Source: Duganella sp. CF458
GTDB lineage: Bacteria; Pseudomonadota; Gammaproteobacteria; Burkholderiales; Burkholderiaceae_D
Length of the DNA stretch: 64,000 nt
Direction of reading: 5' to 3'
Assembly: GCF_900113115.1 (NCBI RefSeq)
Contig: NZ_FOOF01000023.1
Location: 1 to 64,000 of the forward strand
In this document: piece after piece, positions 6,574 through 15,511 of the stretch
How positions within the stretch are numbered: position 1 is the stretch's first letter
Layout: the number at the start of each line of letters is the position of its first letter
Program-made: the position numbers and the translations under genes
The notes under the pieces: model-generated
What the model saw: only the letters and a program-made list of their open reading frames with translations
What the model was told of the DNA's origin: nothing
Database searches by the model: none

Positions 6574-8694
6574 TTACTGTGCAGCGGCAGCAGCTTCTTC
6601 AGCGGCAGCTTTCATCGACAGCTTCAGGCGGCCGCGCTCGTCGGTCTCGAGGACCTTCACGCGCACTTGCTGGCCTTCTTTCAGGTAGTCGGCAACAGCG
6701 TTCACACGCTCGTTGGCGATCTGCGAGATGTGCAGCAGGCCGTCTTTGCCTGGCATCACCTGGACGATGGCGCCGAAGTCCAGCAGCTTCAGCACGGTAC
6801 CGTCGTAGCACTTGCCCACTTCCACGGAAGCGGTCAGTTCTTCGATACGGCGCTTGGCTTCCTGGCCTGCAGCCGCGTCGACCGAAGCGATGGTGACGAT
6901 GCCGTCGTCGCTGATGTCGATCTGGGTGCCGGTTTCTTCGGTCAGCGCGCGGATTACGGCGCCGCCCTTGCCGATCACGTCACGGATCTTCTCAGGGTTG
7001 ATCTTGATGGTGATCAGGCGTGGAGCGAAGTCGGACAGCTCGGTCTTCACAGTCGGCATGGCCTTCTGCATTTCGCCCAGGATGTGCTGGCGGCCTTCTT
7101 TAGCCTGTGCCAGTGCAACCTGCATGATTTCCTTGGTGATGCCCTGGATCTTGATGTCCATCTGCAGCGCGGTAATGCCGTTGGCGGTACCAGCTACCTT
7201 GAAGTCCATATCGCCCAGGTGGTCTTCGTCGCCCAGGATGTCGGACAGCACGGCGAAACGGCCGCCGTCCTTGATCAGGCCCATGGCGATACCGGCCACG
7301 TGCGCTTTCATCGGCACGCCGGCGTCCATCAGAGCCAGGCAGCCGCCGCAGACGGAAGCCATCGACGAGGAACCGTTCGATTCGGTGATTTCCGATACCA
7401 GGCGTACCGAGTACGAGAAGTCTTCCGGTGCCGGCAGTGCGGCAACCAGTGCACGCTTGGCCAGGCGGCCGTGGCCGATTTCGCGGCGCTTAGGCGTACC
7501 TACACGGCCGGTTTCGCCGGTGGCGAACGGAGGCATGTTGTAGTGCAGCATGAAGTCGTCGGTGTACTCGCCCATCAGCGCGTCGATCTTCTGCGAATCG
7601 CGGGCGGTGCCCAGGGTCGCTACGACCAGTGCCTGGGTTTCGCCGCGGGTGAACAGCGCGGAACCGTGGGTACGTGGCAGCACGGAAGTACGGATCGAGA
7701 TCGGACGCACGGTCTTGGTGTCGCGACCGTCAATACGTGGCTCGCCTTGCAGGATCTGGGAACGAACAACTTTCGCTTCCATGTCGAACAGGATGTTGCC
7801 GACTTCGACCGAATCAGGAGCGTCGGCGCCGTGGGCGGCAGCTTCGGCAGCCAGATCGGCCATCACTTCGGCGGACATGGCGCGCAGCTTGTCGGTACGG
7901 GCTTGCTTGTCTTTGGTCTGGTAAGCGGCGTTGATCTTCGCTTCAGCGAAGTGGGCAACGCGGCCGATCAGGGCTTCGTTCTTGGCAGGTGCGGTCCACA
8001 CTTGCTCAGGCTTGCCACCGTCGCGCACCAGTTCATGGATCGCATCGATCACTGCCTTCATCTGCTCGTGGCCGTACACAACGGCGCCCAGCATGATTTC
8101 TTCGGACAGTTGCTGTGCTTCGGATTCCACCATCAGCACGGCCGATTCGGTACCGGCAACCACCAGGTCCATCTGGGAGTCTTTGAGCTGGGAGGCGGTT
8201 GGGTTCAGGATGTACTGGCCATTTTTGTAGCCGACGCGTGCTGCGCCGATTGGGCCGTTGAATGGCACGCCGGATACGCACAGGGCGGCCGATGCACCGA
8301 TCATCGAAGCGATGTCCGGATCGATCTCAGGGTTCACGGACAGCACGTGCACGATCACCTGGACTTCGTTCATGTAGCCCTCTGGGAACAGAGGACGGAT
8401 CGGACGGTCGATCAGGCGGGAAGTCAGGGTTTCTTTTTCAGAAGGACGGCCTTCGCGCTTGAAGAAGCCACCAGGGATCTTGCCCGCGGCGTAGGTCTTC
8501 TCGAGATAGTCGACGGTCAATGGGAAGAAGTCCTGGCCTGGTTTTGCGTCTTTACGCGCCACCACGGTTGCCAGTACCACGGTGTCGTCCACCGATACCA
8601 TTACCGCGCCGGATGCCTGGCGAGCGATTTCGCCGGTTTCCAGCGTCACGGTGTGTTGGCCGTACTGGAAGGTCTTCGTTACTTTGTTAAACAT
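6574..8694 (-). CDS. pnp: Polyribonucleotide nucleotidyltransferase (PNPase)
   Basis: A 706-aa exoribonuclease that degrades RNA 3'-5' by phosphorolysis and is a degradosome partner. Two RNase PH domains fill the first ~550 residues; FFKREGRPSEKETLTSRLIDRPIRPLFPEGY and the second-domain TSVLPRTHGSALFTRGETQAL are visible. A KH domain (VIGKGGAVIRALTEETG) and an S1 domain (YDGTVLKLLDFGAIVQ to RLKLSMK) follow. The start is the ATG at 8694 behind AGAGGGA. It lies downstream of rpsO in the usual order. The tail is Ala-rich. Confidence 0.98.
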   Translation of the reverse strand: MFNKVTKTFQYGQHTVTLETGEIARQASGAVMVSVDDTVVLATVVARKDAKPGQDFFPLTVDYLEKTYAAGKIPGGFFKREGRPSEKETLTSRLIDRPIRPLFPEGYMNEVQVIVHVLSVNPEIDPDIASMIGASAALCVSGVPFNGPIGAARVGYKNGQYILNPTASQLKDSQMDLVVAGTESAVLMVESEAQQLSEEIMLGAVVYGHEQMKAVIDAIHELVRDGGKPEQVWTAPAKNEALIGRVAHFAEAKINAAYQTKDKQARTDKLRAMSAEVMADLAAEAAAHGADAPDSVEVGNILFDMEAKVVRSQILQGEPRIDGRDTKTVRPISIRTSVLPRTHGSALFTRGETQALVVATLGTARDSQKIDALMGEYTDDFMLHYNMPPFATGETGRVGTPKRREIGHGRLAKRALVAALPAPEDFSYSVRLVSEITESNGSSSMASVCGGCLALMDAGVPMKAHVAGIAMGLIKDGGRFAVLSDILGDEDHLGDMDFKVAGTANGITALQMDIKIQGITKEIMQVALAQAKEGRQHILGEMQKAMPTVKTELSDFAPRLITIKINPEKIRDVIGKGGAVIRALTEETGTQIDISDDGIVTIASVDAAAGQEAKRRIEELTASVEVGKCYDGTVLKLLDFGAIVQVMPGKDGLLHISQIANERVNAVADYLKEGQQVRVKVLETDERGRLKLSMKAAAEEAAAAAQ

Positions 8695-8815
8695 GGGTTT
8701 ATCCCTCTTTCTCTTTAGCCGACAGATTTTCAGGAGCTGTCGTAGCACCTCACCACGGACGGCCAGTGGCCGCCTTACTGCTTTACTGCAATAAAACTAA
8801 CGGTTTAAAAAGTCA

Positions 8816-8849
8816 AAATGCCTGCGGCAGCGAGCTGGCGCAGGCATTT
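8816..8849 (-). terminator. Stem-loop between rpsO and pnp
   Basis: Perfect 11-bp arms AAATGCCTGCG and CGCAGGCATTT with a 12-base loop, 27 bases after the rpsO stop. The minus-strand side is followed by TTGAC rather than a long T run, so termination is probably partial, as is usual at rpsO-pnp junctions where the hairpin also serves RNA processing. Confidence 0.7.
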
Positions 8850-8875
8850 CTCGATTAAACCTGGTAACGCAAGAA

Positions 8876-9145
8876 TTACTTACGCAGGCCGAGTTTAGCG
8901 ATCAGGTCGCGGTAACGGTTTGCGTCTTTGTTCTTCAGGTAAGCCAGCAGGGACTTACGACGGTTAACCATCATGATCAGGCCACGACGGGAGTGGTGAT
9001 CCTTGGAGTGGGCCTTGAAGTGGCCGTTCAGTTCGTTGATACGAGCGGTCAGCAGAGCAACTTGCACTTCTGGGGAGCCGGTGTCGTTTTGGCCACGGGC
9101 GTTGTCGGCGATGATGGCCGACTTGTTGATGTTTTCAACGGTCAT
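8876..9145 (-). CDS. rpsO: 30S ribosomal protein S15
   Basis: An 89-aa ribosomal protein that binds 16S rRNA in the platform and helps 30S assembly. The sequence fits S15 throughout: DTGSPEVQVALLTARINELNGHFKAH, DHHSRRGL and VNRRKSLLAYLK. The start is the ATG at 9145 with AAGGT upstream; this gives the family's exact length, while the longer frame adds MKGKK. First gene of the rpsO-pnp pair. Confidence 0.98.
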   Translation of the reverse strand: MTVENINKSAIIADNARGQNDTGSPEVQVALLTARINELNGHFKAHSKDHHSRRGLIMMVNRRKSLLAYLKNKDANRYRDLIAKLGLRK

Positions 9146-9290
9146 TTTCTTACCTTTCACATGCGATGCACGGAGTCTTTGGAACCCTGAACATCGTGAA
9201 TTACGTTTAATATAACTATCCGGCCGGATGGCCAGACACGGGAGTATAACCGCAATGCGGGTCGAAAGCTACCGCCACACACGATCAGCC

Positions 9291-9614
9291 ATGAAAACCA
9301 CTCTTCGCGTTGCATTATTATCACTATTGCTCGCTGCCTGCGCCGCCGCCCCACCCTCCTGGCAGCGCGGCAACGACAGCTTCAAGCCGATCCAGCTCGG
9401 CGTGACCACCCAGTCCGACCTGTTACGCCTGTACGGCCCGCCGGACGAGCGCACTTACCTGCAATTGCGCGACCTGAACGTGTGGAGCTACCGCTACAAG
9501 GAATCCGGCGTGTGGGACTCCATGATGCACATCATGCTGGACCGCCAAGGCGTGGTACGCGAAACCATGAGCGGCCCCGACCTCGAAAAAGAAGAGCGCG
9601 GCTTCTTCCGCTAA
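9291..9614 (+). CDS. Small lipoprotein, BamE/SmpA-like
   Basis: A 107-aa protein with a lipoprotein signal: MKTTLRVALLSLLLAAC has an LAAC lipobox with Cys at residue 17. The mature part (IQLGVTTQSDLLRLYGPPDE to WSYRY) resembles the BamE-like fold found in many small outer-membrane lipoproteins. The ATG at 9291 is chosen because it begins the signal peptide. The stop sits three bases before the first REP-like palindrome. Exact role unknown. Confidence 0.7.
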   Translation: MKTTLRVALLSLLLAACAAAPPSWQRGNDSFKPIQLGVTTQSDLLRLYGPPDERTYLQLRDLNVWSYRYKESGVWDSMMHIMLDRQGVVRETMSGPDLEKEERGFFR

Positions 9615-9616
9615 TA

Positions 9617-9637
9617 AAATGGGGACGTACCCCATTT
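9617..9637 (+). repeat. REP-like palindrome, left copy
   Basis: A 21-bp element with arms AAATGGGG and CCCCATTT around the centre ACGTA. It is the exact reverse complement of the element at 10378-10398, and the two bracket the Y1 transposase gene, as REP elements do around RAYT genes. Confidence 0.85.
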
Positions 9638-9695
9638 AATTAGCAACATTGGCCTGCATCAAAGGCAGCGCGCGCTTTTGGCCCAGAATTGGGCA

Positions 9696-10379
9696 ATGCC
9701 TCGCCATGCCCGACTAGTCATTCCCGATGTTCCCGTCCACTTGATCCAGCGGGGGCATAACCGTCATGCCTGCTTCTTTGGCGAGGACGATTTCCAATAC
9801 TACCTGCGCTGGTTGATGCGCTTCGCAAAGGAATCGGGGTGCGCTATCCATTCATACGTGCTGATGACAAACCACGTCCATCTGGCGCTTACCCCGCATG
9901 ACAGCGGAGGTCTCGCCCTTCTCATGAAGATGCTTAATCAACGCTATGTGGCACACATCAACAAGCAGCGTAGTTGGACGGGCACGCTATGGGAGGGGAG
10001 ATTCAAGTCGTGCTTGATATTTGACCAAAGCTACTTCCTCACCTGCATGCGATACATTGAACTCAATCCGGTGCGAGCGGGAATGGTGGGCCACCCTCGC
10101 GATTATCCGTGGTCCAGCTATCGCGCAAATGCGGAAGGGACCTTCAATCCCTGCATCACGCCCCATGCGATCTACCAGTCTCAAGGTGACACTGAAGCCG
10201 ATCAGCGCTCGGCCTATCGCAATTTCGTCTCATCCAATGAAGATCAAATCCATACCGACAACATTCGCCGCGCAACAAATGGGAATTACGCTCTCGGCGA
10301 AACGGTTTCGACAGAAGAACTGGCAACTGCACTTGGCCGCAGGGTTACCCCAGGCAAACGAGGACGCCCCCATAAATAA
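9696..10379 (+). CDS. REP-associated tyrosine transposase (Y1 family, RAYT)
   Basis: A 227-aa single-stranded-DNA transposase of the IS200/IS605-related RAYT group. The N-terminus MPRHARLVIPDVPVHLIQRG is typical. The HUH motif appears as NHVHLAL, preceded by HSYVLMT. The candidate nucleophile Tyr is in MRYIELNPVRAGMV, and SSYRAN follows. The start is set at the ATG at 9696, giving the conserved MPR opening. RAYTs cut and move short REP palindromes rather than themselves; here exact inverted 21-bp palindromes flank the gene and the right one overlaps its stop. It appears intact. Confidence 0.92.
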   Translation: MPRHARLVIPDVPVHLIQRGHNRHACFFGEDDFQYYLRWLMRFAKESGCAIHSYVLMTNHVHLALTPHDSGGLALLMKMLNQRYVAHINKQRSWTGTLWEGRFKSCLIFDQSYFLTCMRYIELNPVRAGMVGHPRDYPWSSYRANAEGTFNPCITPHAIYQSQGDTEADQRSAYRNFVSSNEDQIHTDNIRRATNGNYALGETVSTEELATALGRRVTPGKRGRPHK

Positions 10380-10398
10380 ATGGGGTACGTCCCCATTT
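10378..10398 (-). repeat. REP-like palindrome, right copy
   Basis: Arms AAATGGGG and CCCCATTT around TACGT, the exact reverse complement of 9617-9637. It overlaps the transposase stop codon by two bases and ends two bases before the MFS gene stop, so it fills nearly the whole convergent gap and may also work as a bidirectional terminator hairpin. Confidence 0.85.
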
Positions 10399-10400
10399 AT

Positions 10401-11717
10401 TTAGTCCTTGATTTCAAGGGCGCGGTTCAGGCTGAGGGCGGCGAGCGAGCCGGCGGCGCCGGACAGCAGGTACAGGCTGACGTAGGCCAGGCCGAAGTGT
10501 GCCGACAGGCCGAGTGCAACCAGCGGGGCGAAGGCGGCACCGACCAGCCAGGCCAGGTCGGACGTCAGCGCTGCGCCGCTGTAGCGGAAGCGGGATTCGA
10601 AGTTGGCGGTCACGGCTCCGGCGGCCTGGCCGTAGGACAGGCCCAGCAGCGCGAAGCCGATCAGGATGAACACGGTCTGCCCTGCGTCTCCGCCTTGCAT
10701 CAGCAATGGAACGAAGCCGCTGAACACGCCGATCAGCACTGCCAGCGAACCAAGCGTGCGGCGGCGGCCGATGCGGTCGGCAATCCAGCCGGAGGCGACG
10801 ATGCAGGCGGCGGCGATGAACGCGCCGGCAATCTGGATCACCAGGAATTCACTGACCGATCGCTCGGAGTACAGCGTGATCCACGAGAGCGGGAATACGG
10901 TCACCAGGTGGAACAAGGCGTAGCTGGCCAGCGCCGCCAGTGCGCCGATCACCACGTTGCGGCCTTGTGATTTAAATAACTCGCCAATATCGGTCGGCTG
11001 CAGCTCGCGCTCTTCCAGCAGGCGCGCGTATTCATTGGTAGACACCAGGCGCAGGCGGGCGAACAGGGCTACCACGTTGATCGCAAACGCGACATAGAAC
11101 GGATAGCGCCAGCCCCAGTCGAGGAAGTCTTCCGACGACAGGCTCGACAGCAGGAAGGAGAACAGGCCGGCCGCGATGATGAAGCCGGTTGGCGCGCCGA
11201 GCTGGCCCAGCATCGCGTACCAGCCGCGCTTCTCTGGCGGCGCGTTCAGGGCCAGCAGCGATGGCAAGCCATCCCAGGAACCGCCCAGCGCAATGCCCTG
11301 CCCGAAGCGCAGCATGGCCAGCAAGGCCAAGGCGCCCAGGCCGCTCTGGCCATAGGTCGGCAGGAAGGCCATGCCGGCCGTCGAGGCGCCCAGCAGGAAT
11401 AGCGCCGCTGTCAGCTTGGCTTCGCGCCCGAACCGCACCTGGATCGCCATGAAGGTCGCGGTGCCCAGTGGCCTTGCCAAAAATGCAAAGGAAAAAATCA
11501 CGAAGGAGTACAGCATCCCGTCCAGCCGCGAGGCAAACGGGAAAAACACCGCCGGGAAGACCAGGACGGAGGCAATGGCATACACAAAAAAGTCGAAATA
11601 TTCGGAAGCCCGGCCAATCACCACACCCACGGCAATTTCGCCGGGTGCGATGTGCTGGTCGCTCGAATCGGATGGCCGCATCGGAATACCGTGGGCTGGT
11701 GCGGACATACTTTGCAT
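10401..11717 (-). CDS. MFS transporter (metabolite:H+ symporter type)
   Basis: A 438-aa inner-membrane protein with about 12 hydrophobic segments. It has the ProP/ShiA/KgtP-like pattern: VVIGRASEYFDFFVYAIASVLVFPAVFFP at the first helix, FLARPLGTATF, and the second-half loop WIADRIGRRRTLG. Such carriers take up organic acids or compatible solutes with protons. The first charged loop reads VRFGREAKLT in place of the usual GxxxDRxGRR. The ATG at 11717 has AGGAG eight bases upstream. Divergent from the cyo operon, with a 146-base shared promoter region. Confidence 0.85.
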   Translation of the reverse strand: MQSMSAPAHGIPMRPSDSSDQHIAPGEIAVGVVIGRASEYFDFFVYAIASVLVFPAVFFPFASRLDGMLYSFVIFSFAFLARPLGTATFMAIQVRFGREAKLTAALFLLGASTAGMAFLPTYGQSGLGALALLAMLRFGQGIALGGSWDGLPSLLALNAPPEKRGWYAMLGQLGAPTGFIIAAGLFSFLLSSLSSEDFLDWGWRYPFYVAFAINVVALFARLRLVSTNEYARLLEERELQPTDIGELFKSQGRNVVIGALAALASYALFHLVTVFPLSWITLYSERSVSEFLVIQIAGAFIAAACIVASGWIADRIGRRRTLGSLAVLIGVFSGFVPLLMQGGDAGQTVFILIGFALLGLSYGQAAGAVTANFESRFRYSGAALTSDLAWLVGAAFAPLVALGLSAHFGLAYVSLYLLSGAAGSLAALSLNRALEIKD

Positions 11718-11863
11718 GGTTCAGTCTCCTGTTTCTCACCGGTTGAGAGATATCACCGGTGTTTATTACTGTTATCTAACCTGCTGGTAGGACAATATGT
11801 CCAATTTCGCGCCGTGTCCAGAGGCTTCAGAATAGAAAGATTCTTGACTTAGGACATTGTTTC

Positions 11864-12874
11864 TTGCGCATGCCTATATTACTTCTCCTCCTCGCAGCCG
11901 TCTGCCTTACAGGCTGCAATACCATCGTTATGAACCCTGCCGGCGATGTTGCCTCGCAACAGGCGCACCTGGTGACCATTTCGACGCTGCTCATGTTGCT
12001 GATCATCGTACCGGTGATCGCGCTGACCGTGCTGTTCGCCTGGCGTTACCGAAAAGGCAACACTAACGCCAAATATACTCCAGATTGGGACCATTCGACC
12101 CAACTGGAGCTGGTGATCTGGGGCGCCCCGCTGATGATCATCATCGTGCTCGGCCTGCTGACCTGGATCAGCACCCACCTGCTGGACCCCTACCGTCCAC
12201 TCAGCCGCATCGACGAAAAACGTCCGCTGGCAGCCGACCACAAGCCGATGGTGGTGCAAGTGGTGGCGATGGACTGGAAATGGCTGTTCATCTACCCGGA
12301 ACAAGGCATCGCCACCGTCAATGAACTGGTGACCCCGATCGACACCCCGATCCGCTTCAAGATCACCGCGTCGACCGTGATGAATTCGTTCTACATCCCG
12401 GCGCTGGCCGGCCAGATCTACGCCATGCCGGGCATGGACACCACCCTGAACGCGGTGTTGAACAAACCGGGCACGTATGACGGCTTCTCGGCCAACTACA
12501 GCGGCGCGGGTTTCTCGCACATGCGCTTCAAGTACCACGGCATGTCGACCGCCGACTTCGAGGCCTGGGTTGCCAAGACCAAGGCGGGCGGCGGCACCCT
12601 GAACCGCGCCGACTACCTGGCCCTTGAAAAGCCAAGCGAGCGCGAACCGGTGCGCCGTTATGGCGCGGTGGAGAACGAGCTGTACACCGCGATCATCAAC
12701 CGCTGCGTCGAACCGGGTTCGACCTGCGCCAACCAGACCATGGCTGCCGATGCCGCCCGCCTGCGCGCCATCGCCGCCAAGAAAGAAATGGAAGCGCGCA
12801 TCTGCACGCCAAGCGATACCTACGCTGAAGCCAAGCAGGACGTCGCCCTCGCATCTACTTCTCGTAAGAACTGA
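11864..12874 (+). CDS. cyoA: Quinol oxidase subunit II (cytochrome bo3 type)
   Basis: Subunit II of a haem-copper ubiquinol oxidase, 336 aa from TTG at 11864 or 334 aa from the ATG at 11870; AGGA at 11851 is better spaced for the TTG. A lipoprotein signal ends CLTGC, then two membrane helices (ISTLLMLLIIVPVIALTVLFAW and LVIWGAPLMIIIVLGLLTWI). The periplasmic cupredoxin domain has VMNSFYIPALAGQIYAMPGM where cytochrome c oxidases carry CuA ligands; their absence marks a quinol oxidase. First gene of cyoABCD-SURF1-regBA. Confidence 0.95.
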   Translation: MRMPILLLLLAAVCLTGCNTIVMNPAGDVASQQAHLVTISTLLMLLIIVPVIALTVLFAWRYRKGNTNAKYTPDWDHSTQLELVIWGAPLMIIIVLGLLTWISTHLLDPYRPLSRIDEKRPLAADHKPMVVQVVAMDWKWLFIYPEQGIATVNELVTPIDTPIRFKITASTVMNSFYIPALAGQIYAMPGMDTTLNAVLNKPGTYDGFSANYSGAGFSHMRFKYHGMSTADFEAWVAKTKAGGGTLNRADYLALEKPSEREPVRRYGAVENELYTAIINRCVEPGSTCANQTMAADAARLRAIAAKKEMEARICTPSDTYAEAKQDVALASTSRKN

Positions 12875-12876
12875 TT

Positions 12877-14877
12877 ATGGAAAACCAAACCCTCCACCCG
12901 TTGCTGGGCCGGCTGAGCTGGGACGCAATCCCGTATCATGAGCCGATCCTTGTCGCCACCTTCGCCATGGTGGTGCTGGGCGGCATGGCCGTCCTCGGCG
13001 CCATGACCAAATACCGACTCTGGGGCCCGCTGTGGCGCGACTGGATCACCAGTATCGACCACAAGAAGATCGGCATCATGTACATGGTGCTGGGCCTGGT
13101 CATGCTGCTGCGCGGCTTTGCCGACGCGCTGATGATGCGCCTGCAGCAAGCGGTCGCTTTCGGCGACAGCATGGGCTACCTGCCTCCGCACCACTACGAC
13201 CAGATCTTCACCGCCCACGGCGTGATCATGATCTTCTTCGTGGCGATGCCTTTCGTGACCGGCTTGATGAACTACGTGGTGCCGCTGCAGATCGGCGCGC
13301 GCGACGTGGCCTTCCCGTTCCTGAACAACTTCTCCTTCTGGATGACCGCCTTCGGCGGCGGCCTGACCATGGTCTCGCTGTTCGTCGGCGAATACGCGAA
13401 AACCGGCTGGCTGGCTTACCCGCCGCTGTCCGGCATCCTGGCCAGCCCTGACGTGGGCGTGGATTACTACATCTGGTCCTTGCAGGTGGCGGGGGTCGGG
13501 ACCTTGCTCTCGGGGGTCAACCTGATCGCGACCATTGTCAAGATGCGCGCGCCGGGCATGAAGCTGATGAAGATGCCTGTCTTCACCTGGACCTCGCTGT
13601 GCACCAACGTGCTGATCGTGGTGACCTTCCCTGTGCTGACCGCCGTGCTGGCCATGCTGTCGCTGGACCGCACCTTCGGTACCCACTTCTTCACCAGCGA
13701 TTTCGGCGGCGATTCCATGCTGTACGTGAACCTGATCTGGATCTGGGGCCACCCTGAGGTGTACATCCTGGTGCTGCCGGTATTCGGCGTGTTCTCGGAA
13801 ATCGTGTCGACCTTCTCCGGCAAGCGCCTGTTCGGCTACACCTCGATGGTGTACGCGACCGTGGTGATCACCATCCTGTCCTACCTGGTATGGCTGCACC
13901 ACTTCTTCACCATGGGCTCCGGCGCCAGCGTGAACTCCTTCTTCGGCATCACGACGATGATCATTTCGATCCCGACCGGCGCCAAGATCTTCAACTGGCT
14001 GTTCACCATGTACCGCGGCCGCATCCGCTTTGAACTGCCGATGATGTGGACCATCGCCTTCATGATCACCTTCGTGATCGGCGGCATGACAGGCGTGCTG
14101 CTGGCCGTTCCGCCAGCCGACTTCGTGCTGCACAACTCCCTGTTCCTGATCGCGCACTTCCACAACGTGATCATCGGCGGCGTGGTGTTCGGCGTGTTCG
14201 CTGCCATTAACTACTGGTTCCCGAAAGCCTTCGGCTACAAGCTGGACGTGTTCTGGGGCAAAGTCTCGTTCTGGTGCTGGGTGGTCGGCTTCTACCTCGC
14301 CTTCATGCCGCTGTACGTGCTGGGCCTGATGGGCGTGACGCGCCGCATGAGCCACTTCGAAGATCCTTCGCTGCAGATCTGGTTCCAGGTGGCCGCCGTG
14401 GGCGCCGTCCTGATCGCCGGCGGTATCGGCTCCATGCTGGTGCAGTTCTATGTGTCCTATCGTCGCCGCGATGCACTGCGCGACGTGACCGGCGACCCCT
14501 GGGATGGCCGTACCCTGGAGTGGTCGACTTCGTCGCCTCCTCCGGACTACAACTTCGCCTTCACCCCGCGCGTGTACGACAACGACAGCTGGACCGACAT
14601 GAAGCGCCGTAACTACCTGCGTCCAGTGAGCGACTTCGTGGCGATCCACATGCCGAAGAACACGGCTGCCGGCTTCGTCATCGCCGGCCTGAGCGCCGCG
14701 ACCGGCTTCGCCCTGGTCTGGCAGATGTGGATCTTCGCTGTGCTCGGCCTGGTGGCCACCGTGGGCGCCGCAATCATCCATACCTTTAACTACAAGCGCG
14801 ATTACTACATCCCGGCCGAAGAAGTCGTTGTGACCGAAGCCGAGCGCACCCGTACCCTGGAGGCAGCCAATGTCTGA
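12877..14877 (+). CDS. cyoB: Quinol oxidase subunit I
   Basis: The 666-aa catalytic subunit of cytochrome bo, which reduces O2 and pumps protons. The family's landmarks are present: HPEVYILVLPVFGVFSEI (CuB His and cross-linked Tyr), WLHHFFTMG (two CuB His), GGMTGV, and AHFHNVIIGG (haem ligands). The N-terminus has the GPLWRDWITSIDHKKIGIMY segment typical of CyoB. Length equals the E. coli family size. Two bases separate it from cyoA, and it overlaps cyoC by eight bases. Confidence 0.97.
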   Translation: MENQTLHPLLGRLSWDAIPYHEPILVATFAMVVLGGMAVLGAMTKYRLWGPLWRDWITSIDHKKIGIMYMVLGLVMLLRGFADALMMRLQQAVAFGDSMGYLPPHHYDQIFTAHGVIMIFFVAMPFVTGLMNYVVPLQIGARDVAFPFLNNFSFWMTAFGGGLTMVSLFVGEYAKTGWLAYPPLSGILASPDVGVDYYIWSLQVAGVGTLLSGVNLIATIVKMRAPGMKLMKMPVFTWTSLCTNVLIVVTFPVLTAVLAMLSLDRTFGTHFFTSDFGGDSMLYVNLIWIWGHPEVYILVLPVFGVFSEIVSTFSGKRLFGYTSMVYATVVITILSYLVWLHHFFTMGSGASVNSFFGITTMIISIPTGAKIFNWLFTMYRGRIRFELPMMWTIAFMITFVIGGMTGVLLAVPPADFVLHNSLFLIAHFHNVIIGGVVFGVFAAINYWFPKAFGYKLDVFWGKVSFWCWVVGFYLAFMPLYVLGLMGVTRRMSHFEDPSLQIWFQVAAVGAVLIAGGIGSMLVQFYVSYRRRDALRDVTGDPWDGRTLEWSTSSPPPDYNFAFTPRVYDNDSWTDMKRRNYLRPVSDFVAIHMPKNTAAGFVIAGLSAATGFALVWQMWIFAVLGLVATVGAAIIHTFNYKRDYYIPAEEVVVTEAERTRTLEAANV

Positions 14878-15511
14878 ACTCGTTCTTGATCCTGCCAAGG
14901 CAGGTGCGCACGGCGCGCAGGACGACATGCCGTTCCACGTCCGCGAACATCATCCGGAAAACGGCACCCTGCTGGGCTTCTGGCTCTACCTGATGAGCGA
15001 TTGCCTGATCTTCGCCGTCCTGTTCATCGCTTACGCAGTCCTGGGCCGCAACTTCGCGGGCGGCCCGTCCGGCGCCGAACTGTTCGACCTGCCGCTGGTG
15101 GCGCTGAACACCGGCTTCCTGCTGCTGTCGTCGATCACCTACGGCTTCGCCATGCTGGCTTCGCAGCGCGCCAAGCTGGGCACCACCCTGGCGTGGCTGG
15201 CTGTCACCGGCCTGTTCGGCCTGGCCTTCCTGGGCCTGGAAATGTACGAATTCGTGCACCTGATCCACGAAGGCGCCGGCCCGCAACGCAGCGCTTTCCT
15301 GACTTCGTTCTTCGCGCTGGTCGGTACCCACGGCCTGCACGTGACCTTCGGCGTGATCTGGCTGGTGACCCTGATGGTCCAGCTGAATCGCCATGGCCTG
15401 ACCGAAGCCAACACCCGCCGCCTGATGTGCCTGTCGATGTTCTGGCACTTCCTGGACGTGATCTGGATCGGCGTCTTCACCTTTGTCTACCTGATGGGAG
15501 TCCTGCCATGA
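14870..15511 (+). CDS. cyoC: Quinol oxidase subunit III
   Basis: A 213-aa five-helix subunit III of the bo-type oxidase. GTLLGFWLYLMSDCLIFAVLFIAYAV, FLGLEMYEFVHL (with the conserved acidic residue) and FWHFLDVIWIGVFTFVYLMGVL match CyoC. It overlaps cyoB by 8 bases and cyoD by 4 (ATGA), so the operon is translationally coupled. Confidence 0.96.
   Translation: MSELVLDPAKAGAHGAQDDMPFHVREHHPENGTLLGFWLYLMSDCLIFAVLFIAYAVLGRNFAGGPSGAELFDLPLVALNTGFLLLSSITYGFAMLASQRAKLGTTLAWLAVTGLFGLAFLGLEMYEFVHLIHEGAGPQRSAFLTSFFALVGTHGLHVTFGVIWLVTLMVQLNRHGLTEANTRRLMCLSMFWHFLDVIWIGVFTFVYLMGVLP

Noticed and set aside
6667..8718. A 683-codon plus-strand frame opposite pnp
   Set aside because: Shadow of pnp, rich in His, Gln and Asp as expected from reversed codons.
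11737..11760. Direct repeat TCACCGGT in the MFS-cyoA gap
   Set aside because: Short, GC-type repeat with no match to a regulator site known to me; could be chance.
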